From an uncultured Gemmata sp. (GTDB lineage Bacteria; Planctomycetota; Planctomycetia; Gemmatales; Gemmataceae): a stretch of 64,000 nucleotides of DNA. Location: contig CALDUT010000001.1 of NCBI GenBank assembly GCA_937924775.1, positions 372,001-436,000 on the forward strand. Direction: 5' to 3'. A model generated the notes under the pieces. The model did no database searches, had not been told where the DNA came from, and saw only the letters and a list, made by a program, of their open reading frames with translations. The position numbers and the translations under genes are program-made. Shown here piece after piece: positions 35,064 through 42,892 of this stretch (position 1 is its first letter; every line of letters starts with the position of its first letter).

Positions 35064-36521
35064 GCCACACTGTTCATTTTCTGTACTGCGTCTGCCGGAT
35101 GCGCCCCGACAGACGCGGGTTGGGACACTACACCCGACGAACGCACCCCGACTTCCGCCCCCACGCCAACAGATACGAATGCTCCTGCCGGTCAACCCTC
35201 AGCCACGGCCCCAAAAACGCGACCGTTCGCCCGTATTTTCCTCCAGGATCACAGCACTGCGGCCCTCCGATGGGCGGATCTACGGATCGACGAGAAGAAC
35301 AACTTCACCCTCGGGCCTCTCGCCGATATCGACGGTCTGAAGCCGCTGGATCCGACGCGGCAGAAATGGGTGCAGATGAAAGAATCGCACCGGATCATCT
35401 GCGCTGGCATTCGCGACGATGCCGACGGCCAATTCGAAAGCGGATGGGTGATGATCCACTCCGGGGTCGGTTACATCGACCACGGCGACCACGGACACTG
35501 GACCTTTTCCCACAAACCGCAACTGATCGATGCCCGCCGCGACACCCAACAAGGCAATCCGGCGCATTTGTATGTCTACAACGGCCGCTTCTTCCTTGCC
35601 AACGATAAACTCAACGGCTACACCCGGCTCGACCCGACCCGCTACGAGAAAGACCGCAACGGGCAACTCACCAAAGATACACCGCGGTTCATCGTCGGCG
35701 GCGGTAATCACATCACACTCGCCGTGGTAAACGATCGCGTCGGCTATTCCTGCTGGATCGACGGCGGTGGACCGAACAAAGGCCGCGTGGATGTCACGCC
35801 CATCACAACCCAGCCGAAAAGCGAACCAGCCTATTCCTTTTACCTGCCCACCGGCGTCATCCACGGGGCGACCGCCTGCGCTGGTAAGGTTTTCTTCGCC
35901 CCCGCTGATGGCATCTGCTGGGTGGAGGCGGATCTCGACGCCCAATTGAAGCCAGACCAAGTGAAGATTCACCACATCAGCCTCGGTACCGAAGGGGACA
36001 AGCCCCGCCGCACCGGGGCCTTCACCACCCACGGCCACCACGTCATCTTCACCACCGGCAAAAGTGATAACGCGGCCTTGGCGATTCTCAACGCCAAAGA
36101 CGCCGAACCCAAGCCGATTTTCGTCCCCTTGGCCGTGAAAAAAGGCACTTCACCCACGACACCAGAAGTCGTCAACACCGCATGGGGCAAAGATTATGCC
36201 TTCGTCTTCCACGATCACGCCAAAGATGTGGACGCGGAAGACATTCTCGACATCATCGCCCTCGATCCCAACGGCGACGGCCACTTTACCGATGCCAAGG
36301 TGTTGAAATCGCTGAAAGTGGGCCGTAGCGCGGTCGATGGGCACTTCGGCCACCACGACATCGCCTTCGACGCGGAGTATCAATACGCGATCTTCACCAA
36401 CCCCGGCGACGGTACCCTGTCGCTGCTATCGCTGAAATCGCTGGAAATTGTCGCGACTTTCCCCATCGGTGGTTCGCCCGGAGCGATCGTCGTCGTGGGA
36501 AGCCGCGAAACCGACGATTGA
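35037..36521 (+). CDS. AztD-like zinc metallochaperone-type lipoprotein (tentative)
   Basis: 494 residues: lipoprotein signal ending in ASAGC, a Thr/Pro-rich linker (~35-75), then a beta-propeller-like domain. The segment YIDHGDHGHW (~150) resembles the His-rich zinc-binding loop (DHGDHxH) of AztD periplasmic zinc chaperones. Further His clusters occur at TTHGHHVIF and HFGHHDIAFD. AztD normally works with an AztABC zinc transporter, not found here. The second ATG (35037), after GAGGGAAC, is preferred. The first copy of the duplicated start lies at 34959. Confidence 0.65.
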   Translation: MKVVTRIVTATLFIFCTASAGCAPTDAGWDTTPDERTPTSAPTPTDTNAPAGQPSATAPKTRPFARIFLQDHSTAALRWADLRIDEKNNFTLGPLADIDGLKPLDPTRQKWVQMKESHRIICAGIRDDADGQFESGWVMIHSGVGYIDHGDHGHWTFSHKPQLIDARRDTQQGNPAHLYVYNGRFFLANDKLNGYTRLDPTRYEKDRNGQLTKDTPRFIVGGGNHITLAVVNDRVGYSCWIDGGGPNKGRVDVTPITTQPKSEPAYSFYLPTGVIHGATACAGKVFFAPADGICWVEADLDAQLKPDQVKIHHISLGTEGDKPRRTGAFTTHGHHVIFTTGKSDNAALAILNAKDAEPKPIFVPLAVKKGTSPTTPEVVNTAWGKDYAFVFHDHAKDVDAEDILDIIALDPNGDGHFTDAKVLKSLKVGRSAVDGHFGHHDIAFDAEYQYAIFTNPGDGTLSLLSLKSLEIVATFPIGGSPGAIVVVGSRETDD

Positions 36522-36544
36522 ACCCACATAAGAGCTGGTCGGAG

Positions 36545-36685
36545 GGGGCCGTGGCCCGGCGGGAAGCCGAACGGGGGCTCCGCACCACGGCCCCATCAGA
36601 ACCGGCATCTGTTCACATTTTGAACACCCGATTCGCGTTGTTGTAAGCGTTCCTGTCTTAGGAACGCTTGTTCAGAAAATGAACA
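36545..36685. terminator. Hairpin cluster between convergent genes
   Basis: Four inverted repeats: GGGGCCGTGG/CCACGGCCCC (36545-36554, 36585-36594); TGTTCA-N5-TGAACA (36610-36626); AAGCGTTCCT-gtctt-AGGAACGCTT (36645-36669, perfect 10-bp stem); and a second TGTTCA-N5-TGAACA (36669-36685). It probably acts as a bidirectional terminator for the AztD-like gene and the convergent protease gene. Confidence 0.55.
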
Positions 36686-36689
36686 GGCG

Positions 36690-39600
36690 TCAATCATCGG
36701 CCATCGGGATGAAACTGGGGGGCGGAGCCTCTGTCGCTGGGGTGGGCCGCAAACGGGGCATCGGTGCCACCGGCCGCGGCGCGGGGGTGCCCCCGGCGGG
36801 TTCTCGGCCGTGGGCCCACTGATCCCGAAGCTTGGCTTTCTTCCAGGCTATCACGTCGTCAGTGACCACCTCCACGGCTTTGAGCAGTTGCGTATCGCGA
36901 CCGCGTTGCCAATCCTCGGGCGTGATGTCCACCTCAATGTCGGGTTTCACCCCTTCTTTTTCCATGTTCACTCCGGTGTTGGTGAACACACCGATCCGCG
37001 GCAAACGGAACGATGAACCGTCGATCAGGTACGTTCCCCCAGTACCGATCACGGCCCCGGCGGTGGTTTGGCCCACGAGTTTCCCCAACCCCAACGCCCG
37101 GAACGCATGCGGAAAGATTTCGGCGTCGGAATACGAGCGATTATTGGTGAGGACCACCATCGGTTTAGTCCATTTCCGGTCGGTGGCCCGCAGAACGAGG
37201 CCTTCGCCACCGTCGCGCTGGCGGAAAAAGGTGTGTTCTTTGCCAACCAGATAATTCAGCACCTGGTCGTGCGTGAAGCCGCCGCCGTTGTAGCGAACGT
37301 CGATAATAATGGCATCTTTGTCGAAATGATCGGAGTAGAGCGCCCGGACGAAGGCATCGAGTCCGGGTTCGTCCATGCTGGGAATGTGAATGTAGCCGAT
37401 CTTTCCCCCACTGGCTTGGGCCACAGCCTCGGCGTTCTGCTGCACCCACCGATCGTACATCAGTTGCGCGATGGCGGTGCGGTTGGCCGCCACGATTTCG
37501 ACTTTGCGTTTGGTTTTGGCGTCTTTCGGATCGCGGGCCACTTCGAGGAGCACTCCCTCGCCGGCTTTGTTGTTCAGAAGTTGGGAAATGTTGACTTTTT
37601 CGGTCAACGGCACGCGGTCGATCGCGAGAATGACATCGCCGGGTTTGATGTCGATACCGCGTTTGTCGGCCGGCCCACGTTTCAGGATTTCGGCCACTTT
37701 CAGCCCCGGTCCGGGGTAGGTTTCGTCGAAGATGAGCCCCAAATCCGCCGTCCACTCGTCTGGAGTGGGGAGCTTACCGCTGATGCCGAGGTGGGACGCG
37801 TTGAGTTCCCCGAACATCATACTGATGAGGGCGTAGAGGTCTTCGCGGGTGGCCGTATGGTCCACCAGCGGACGATACTTTTCGCGAACCGCCAGCCAAT
37901 CGACCCCGTGGTACTGCGGATCGTAGAAATTGTTGGCCAAAGCCCGCCAGCTTTGGGCAAACATCTCCGCGAATTCTTCGTTTTGCTTGATGGTCATCCG
38001 GGCGCTGAAGGGCACTTTGTTGGGTTCTGCCGGCGGGGTCCCAAAGTTGAAGCCGGTGCGCACATAACGCAGCTCGCCGGAACTATTGAGGAAGTAGATG
38101 GTCCCCGGGGATTTCTTCGACCAGCGAATCCAACTGGGGCGTTGGTTGCCGGTGGTCATGCGGGTAACCGCCGAGCCGTTGGTATGGGCCACCCACAGAT
38201 CATCGCCATTCGACCGCGACCGGAACGCCACCTGCAGCCCATCCGGCGAAATCATGCCGTATTCGGCACTCATGGTGCTGGGGCGTTCGACGCGCAGGTG
38301 GATGTCATCCCAGTCGATCTGATCCACCGCGGGCGGGGGGCTGCCGTCGGCCACCGGTTTCTGCAGGGAAACGACGTGCATCGAGTACGTTCCACGCCGC
38401 ATCCCGACGAAGGCGATTTTGCCATTGCGACGACTCCAACTGACATCGCTATTCCAGGTGGCATGCCGCGAAATGTTCACCGGCGTACCGCTGCCATCGG
38501 TCGCGGTGATGTAGATTTCTGCTGAGAACGATCCATCCATGCGGCAATAGACGATGTATTTCCCATCGGGGGACCAATCGTAGTCCAGAACTTTCTGCTC
38601 GCTGACGATCACCCGCAGCTCGCGGCCATCGGGTGTCATGGTCCAGAGCTTGCCTTCGCGGATGAAGGCGATCTTGTCGCCTTGGGGGCTGAACGATGCC
38701 CCGATTTCTTCGGAAACCGTATCGGTCAGCCGTGTGGTTTTGAAGCGATGCGCCTGAGTCAGCTCCGGGTGTTCTGGATCATCGGCTTCGAGCAGATACA
38801 GATCGATACTGCCGCTGCGGTCGGAGGCGAAGAGAATCTTCTTACCGTCGGGCGACCATGTGGGGTTGAGGTCGGCGAAGGCGTGTTCGGTAAGGCGGAT
38901 GCATTTTCCGCCGTTGGGGATTTTGGTGAGAAACAGTTGCCCATGAATGACCAAAACCGCGTGGGTTTCATCTGGCGAAAGGGCATATTCGGTGGCATCG
39001 CGGGTGAAGGTGATGGATCGTTCGGTGTTGGATTTATCGTCGGCGTTCACTTCGATGGCGATCTTGCGCGGTAGCGCATCGCCTTTGGTGCCGACCACCC
39101 ACAGATCGGCCCCGCATTCATACACAATCCACTCGCCGTTGCCGCTGATGCGGGCCCGGCGCACGGTATCGTCGGTGTGGTACGTCAGGGGGCGGGGTTT
39201 CCCAATCGGCAGCAAATTCGACGACAGGTGTTGATAAACGATATTGGCACACCCGGGTGGGCTGCCATTTTCTGTCACATAAAAGAGCTTGCGTGCATCC
39301 GGGCTGAACATAGGGTAGCTATCTTGGCCGTTAAAGGTGGTGATCTGGGTCGGTTCGCGGCCGTCGAGGCCGCAAATCCAGATATCGTCGTTACTGGAGC
39401 CACGATAGCCCCGCCGGTACCACACCCCCGGCCCGCGGACAAAAGCGATGGCATTACCCTTGGGCGAGAAATGCGCCTCCTTGCCTTCAAACAGGGGTAA
39501 CTTCCGCTCCGCCCCCCCTTCGACGGGAACTACAAAGCACTCGGTCTGCGACGGAAAAGTCGGCGACCGGGGCGATGAGAACACCACGCCGCGGCCGTCT

Positions 39601-39965
39601 GGCGTCCATCCGGTCACCATGTCCGGGGCGCTGTCGAAGGTCAGCCGGGTGGGTTTGCCGCCGACGGCACGCACGACAAAAACGTCGTAACTGCCGTAGC
39701 GGTTAGAACTAAAGGCGATATATCGGCCATCCGGGCTGAAGACGGGGTGGATGTCGTGGGCCTCGTGCATGGTCACCGGCCGGGCGACACCGCCAATGGC
39801 TTCCACCGTCCAAATATCGCCTAAGTAACTGAACGCAATGGTTTTGCCATCGGGGGAAATGTCCGGAGTGCGGGCAAAGCGGATCGGCTCTTGAGCAAAT
39901 CCCGGGGTGGTGGTGGCAACGAATACCGCCACAGGGATCGCAACGACGCGAAAATACCAACGCAT
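36690..39965 (-). CDS. Tricorn-like S41 family peptidase with PD40 propeller
   Basis: 1091 residues with a signal peptide, so exported. Seen: WD40-like PD40 repeats (~20-660: FSPDGRYIAFSSNRYGSYDV, WSPDGKKILFASDRSGSIDL, WSPDGKYIVYCRMDG), a tricorn core domain with the likely catalytic His near 725 (NASHLGI), a PDZ domain (~770-850), and the S41 domain with YNGGGF (~895) and SYSDAEIFP (~945, likely nucleophile Ser). Tricorn degrades peptides. The C-terminal ~50 residues are Pro-rich. Confidence 0.92.
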   Translation of the reverse strand: MRWYFRVVAIPVAVFVATTTPGFAQEPIRFARTPDISPDGKTIAFSYLGDIWTVEAIGGVARPVTMHEAHDIHPVFSPDGRYIAFSSNRYGSYDVFVVRAVGGKPTRLTFDSAPDMVTGWTPDGRGVVFSSPRSPTFPSQTECFVVPVEGGAERKLPLFEGKEAHFSPKGNAIAFVRGPGVWYRRGYRGSSNDDIWICGLDGREPTQITTFNGQDSYPMFSPDARKLFYVTENGSPPGCANIVYQHLSSNLLPIGKPRPLTYHTDDTVRRARISGNGEWIVYECGADLWVVGTKGDALPRKIAIEVNADDKSNTERSITFTRDATEYALSPDETHAVLVIHGQLFLTKIPNGGKCIRLTEHAFADLNPTWSPDGKKILFASDRSGSIDLYLLEADDPEHPELTQAHRFKTTRLTDTVSEEIGASFSPQGDKIAFIREGKLWTMTPDGRELRVIVSEQKVLDYDWSPDGKYIVYCRMDGSFSAEIYITATDGSGTPVNISRHATWNSDVSWSRRNGKIAFVGMRRGTYSMHVVSLQKPVADGSPPPAVDQIDWDDIHLRVERPSTMSAEYGMISPDGLQVAFRSRSNGDDLWVAHTNGSAVTRMTTGNQRPSWIRWSKKSPGTIYFLNSSGELRYVRTGFNFGTPPAEPNKVPFSARMTIKQNEEFAEMFAQSWRALANNFYDPQYHGVDWLAVREKYRPLVDHTATREDLYALISMMFGELNASHLGISGKLPTPDEWTADLGLIFDETYPGPGLKVAEILKRGPADKRGIDIKPGDVILAIDRVPLTEKVNISQLLNNKAGEGVLLEVARDPKDAKTKRKVEIVAANRTAIAQLMYDRWVQQNAEAVAQASGGKIGYIHIPSMDEPGLDAFVRALYSDHFDKDAIIIDVRYNGGGFTHDQVLNYLVGKEHTFFRQRDGGEGLVLRATDRKWTKPMVVLTNNRSYSDAEIFPHAFRALGLGKLVGQTTAGAVIGTGGTYLIDGSSFRLPRIGVFTNTGVNMEKEGVKPDIEVDITPEDWQRGRDTQLLKAVEVVTDDVIAWKKAKLRDQWAHGREPAGGTPAPRPVAPMPRLRPTPATEAPPPSFIPMADD

Positions 39966-40374
39966 GGCAGAATGTGTCCTTCTCGCAGGCGACGCGACAG
40001 TGGTTATAACATGCAGTTTACCGGCTGTTCACGATTCGTTCCAAACGGAATGACGGACCCAGTGGTCCCAACTCACACCCGACAACGGAAAATTGTCTAT
40101 GTGGGGAACGCCAGCGACGCCATCGGCTCCAGATGGGGTTGAAGAAGTCACAAACATCGTGTTGCAGCTTCTGGGACTGTGTCGTCAGAGATTCCGCCGG
40201 AGTCTGGGTGTTTCACAAAGTGACCGGAGGCCGTCCGGGGGGCCTGTTTTTGCCGGTGGTATCCCAAATCTGAAAGCAGCATGAGACTTAAGGAATTGTC
40301 TGATGACAGCCGGCCTGGGTGTGCAGTAATATCACAGTTGCCAGATTCCGCCCCGGTATAAGGGTGAACTGACC
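39966..40374. other. Intergenic region between divergent genes
   Basis: No gene seen. It carries a hairpin followed by a T-tract on the + strand (listed separately), which is unexpected because the flanking genes diverge. A TATAAC element on the minus strand (GTTATAAC, around 39993-40000) may serve the protease gene. Confidence 0.4.
40228..40251 (+). terminator. Orphan intrinsic-terminator-like hairpin
   Basis: AGGCC (40228-40232) pairs with GGCCT (40241-40245), followed by GTTTTT (40246-40251). No + strand gene lies upstream in this gap, so a short untranslated RNA may end here. Confidence 0.35.
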
Positions 40375-41622
40375 ATGCTGAAGCGTATTTTCCCCTTCAT
40401 CACTCTTGTAGCCTTAGCCATCCTCTTGGATTCCACGCCGACACCGGCCCAGCCGGGTCGGGGCAAAGGTGGCTTTGGGGGCGATTCCGGGGGGGGGCCG
40501 GGGGGCTTCGGTTTTGGTCGCCGGCCCGACGGGGGTGGTGGGCCGGGCATGGGGGGGCCCGGAAGTGGCGGCCCGCCCGGCGGTGGGTTCAGCTTCCGGA
40601 TGGGCGGTTCCGGCGACAATCCCGGAGGGGGCGGCCCACCTGGCGGCTTGGGTGGTTTCGGTATGGGTAGCCCTGGTGGTGGTGGACCGCCCGGTGGTTT
40701 CGGGGGCTTCGGAATGGGCCGGGGGCGGGGTATTTCCCCCGAACAAGGCTGGCAGGGTTTACAATTCCTCACTGGTAGCTCCGGCGATACTGTCGATCTG
40801 GGGAAAATTCCTCCCCAAACCCGGGCCATGCTCAACAGCATCACCGAACGCATGGGCGGTCTACCCCTGCCGGAATCCGGGATTATGACGAAAGACCAAT
40901 ACATGGACTTCTTTGCCCGCAGTGAGGCCGCGCGGATGGCCCGGACAGAATCCGGCGGTGGGAGTGATCGTGGCCGCGGCCCTGGCGGTTTCGACTCTGG
41001 CAGTTGGGGTCAAGGCGGTTGGGGCCTAGGAGGCTGGGGCGGTTGGGGAGACCAAAACCGCGACAGCCGCGACAGCCGCGACAGCCGCAATTCTGATCGC
41101 CGTCAACCAACCGACGAAGAACGCCCTGTGGCCATGCGTTATGGGAAGCTCCCGCAAGGCCTTCCGAGCTGGTTCAACGAACTGGATGGGGATAAAGACG
41201 GACAAGTAGGCCTCTATGAATGGCGCAAAGCGGGTAAAGACCTCAAAGAATTCATGGAAATGGATCTCAACGGCGACGGTCTTGTCACCGCGGATGAGTA
41301 TCTCCGCTTTGCCCGGCTGAAGAATATCGAAACCAAAGTGGCCGCCTACGAAAGTGGGGAACGCGAACCTGGCAACTGGGGTCTGGGCGAAAAACTCGAT
41401 GGCGGCGGCAGCTCCAACAGCAAAGGGGGATGGGGTCCTCCCGGTGGCTTCGGCGGCTGGGGTTCCGGCGGTTTTGGCCCGCCCGGCGGTGGCTTCGGCG
41501 GCTGGGGTTCCTCGGGATGGGACAAAGGCCCCAAGGGTGAAAAAGGTGATAAGGGCGAAAAAGAAAAAGGCGACAAAGGCGACAAAGGCAGCAAAGGCAA
41601 CCCGTGGCAACCGCGACGCTAA
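40375..41622 (+). CDS. Exported glycine-rich EF-hand protein with collagen-like tail
   Basis: 415 residues: signal peptide (FITLVALAILLDSTPTPA), a long Gly/Pro-rich stretch (~25-120, ~185-230), two EF-hand calcium loops (DGDKDGQVGLYE and DLNGDGLVTADE, ~270-310), then a Gly-rich block and a Lys/Gly/Asp/Glu tail (KGEKGDKGEKEKGDKGDKG, ~385-410). EF-hands of this type are common in planctomycete secreted proteins. Low complexity limits any functional call. Confidence 0.85.
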   Translation: MLKRIFPFITLVALAILLDSTPTPAQPGRGKGGFGGDSGGGPGGFGFGRRPDGGGGPGMGGPGSGGPPGGGFSFRMGGSGDNPGGGGPPGGLGGFGMGSPGGGGPPGGFGGFGMGRGRGISPEQGWQGLQFLTGSSGDTVDLGKIPPQTRAMLNSITERMGGLPLPESGIMTKDQYMDFFARSEAARMARTESGGGSDRGRGPGGFDSGSWGQGGWGLGGWGGWGDQNRDSRDSRDSRNSDRRQPTDEERPVAMRYGKLPQGLPSWFNELDGDKDGQVGLYEWRKAGKDLKEFMEMDLNGDGLVTADEYLRFARLKNIETKVAAYESGEREPGNWGLGEKLDGGGSSNSKGGWGPPGGFGGWGSGGFGPPGGGFGGWGSSGWDKGPKGEKGDKGEKEKGDKGDKGSKGNPWQPRR

Positions 41623-41644
41623 CTAGCACATTAGCTTAGACTTA

Positions 41645-41710
41645 GACCGCGTGGCCATCGCCCACGCGGTCCCCCTCTCTGTGGCTCGTCGGCTCTCCCC
41701 GGCGAGCCAC
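41645..41710 (+). terminator. Two tandem strong hairpins after the EF-hand gene
   Basis: GACCGCGTGG/CCACGCGGTC (41645-41654, 41662-41671, perfect 10 bp) and GTGGCTCGTC/GGCGAGCCAC (41681-41690, 41701-41710, one wobble). There is no T-tract. Probably a double terminator. Confidence 0.6.
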
Positions 41711-42085
41711 GGGTACTTTCCGCGTGACTCAATCACACAAAATAGAGAGATAGTTCGAGATATCTATCCCCCGGACGGTCAAGTTACAGACCCTATGCCG
41801 CGTTAGTCGTCGCCCAGAGCTTGGTGCAAGGGATCTCGTGAAGCGATTCAATGGCTGAGTGCATCGGAACTTGCGAAGCGGCCCAGCGGAATCAGCCGAG
41901 CCGAGTTCGCGTTGGCGGGCGGTGGGACAATACGGAGTGTGGGCCATTCGCCAGTCACAGGGGGCTCAGCTGCAATCGCCCGGTTGTTGCTTGGGCAAGA
42001 CAATTACCGAAGTCACAATCGTCCCAGCTGAGGCTTTTTTCTCCGCCGAAGTTACGACCGTCCCCCATACGGATCACCGAACCGC
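41711..42085. other. Intergenic gap containing a structured element
   Basis: No gene supported. GATAG...CTATC around 41748-41768 and the 41965-42040 hairpin (listed separately) are the only structures seen. Small + strand frames show no homology. Confidence 0.4.
41965..42040 (+). terminator. Orphan hairpin with T6 tract
   Basis: CTCAGCTG (41965-41972) pairs with CAGCTGAG (42025-42032), followed by GC and six T (42035-42040). The ~50-nt interior can fold further (GCCC...GGGC). No + strand gene lies between the two EF-hand terminators and this element. Confidence 0.4.
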
Positions 42086-42625
42086 CTAGCGGAGGATGCC
42101 ACCACCAGGTGGGGTGGGTAGTTCGTGTATTTCTTCACGAACTTTGCGCAACCCGATGGCGCAAATTTCGAATTGTTCGCTGAGGCGGCGGAACAATTCC
42201 GCTTCGGCATCATGCTGTTGTTCTTCCTCCATGCGGCTGGTCATCAGATAGCCGCGTTTGCCCTGGGCAGTGTAGCTGACCATCGCATCCTTACAGACGC
42301 GAGACCGGAGCCGTTCGAGGGCTTCGGGGAATAACCCGGTCCAAAAGAGGGCAAAATCGCCAATGTGGCGGTAGTATTCGGTCTGCGTGCGACCGCCAGC
42401 GGGCAGGCGTTCGGCTTCGATCACCATCTCGGCCAGTTCGGTCAGCGGTTGGCCCATGGCCCCGCGGAGCCGGTAGACCTCGTCGTAATGAACGAAGCGT
42501 GTTAAAAGCCCGGAAAGGTAATCGATCAGGGGCGGGTCGGCCACGCCCAAATGCGCAAAAAAGGCGTGTTCCGTAAGCCCCGCGAACATCCGCCGCAGCG
42601 GGTGTTCTAGGGGTGGGTCCCACAT
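42086..42625 (-). CDS. Conserved-looking protein of unknown function
   Basis: 179 residues with no signal peptide or membrane span. Well-formed sequence: LIDYLSGLLTRFVHYDEVYRL, TQTEYYRHIGDFALFWTGLF and SRMEEEQQHDAEAELFRRLSEQF segments, mainly alpha-helical. A strong GAAGGAGG lies upstream of the ATG, supporting a real gene. No domain recognised. Confidence 0.75.
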   Translation of the reverse strand: MWDPPLEHPLRRMFAGLTEHAFFAHLGVADPPLIDYLSGLLTRFVHYDEVYRLRGAMGQPLTELAEMVIEAERLPAGGRTQTEYYRHIGDFALFWTGLFPEALERLRSRVCKDAMVSYTAQGKRGYLMTSRMEEEQQHDAEAELFRRLSEQFEICAIGLRKVREEIHELPTPPGGGILR

Positions 42626-42892
42626 CGTTCACTAACCTCCTTCTGCTTGCGTGAAATCCCTCTATTTATCAACATGCCGCGTCGCGTGTAGAAAATCAAC
42701 ACACAATCGGCAAGGGGGAAAATGGTTTTTCTTCGTGCCGTGTGTGCTGCCTATTTCTTCAGCAGAAGAACGCATCAGTGCTGACAAATTGCGCAGCAGC
42801 GTGTCTTTCGCGACTTTCCGCTCGCGAATCCGTTAAATACATTCCATGGTTTCATAGTTGTCACTGGCCTTCGCCTTCTTTTGCGGGACGTT

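Noticed and set aside
37068-38525. 485-codon open frame antisense to the tricorn-like protease
   Set aside because: The minus-strand gene has clear PD40, PDZ and S41 motifs. The + frame is a shadow rich in His/Gly/Arg.
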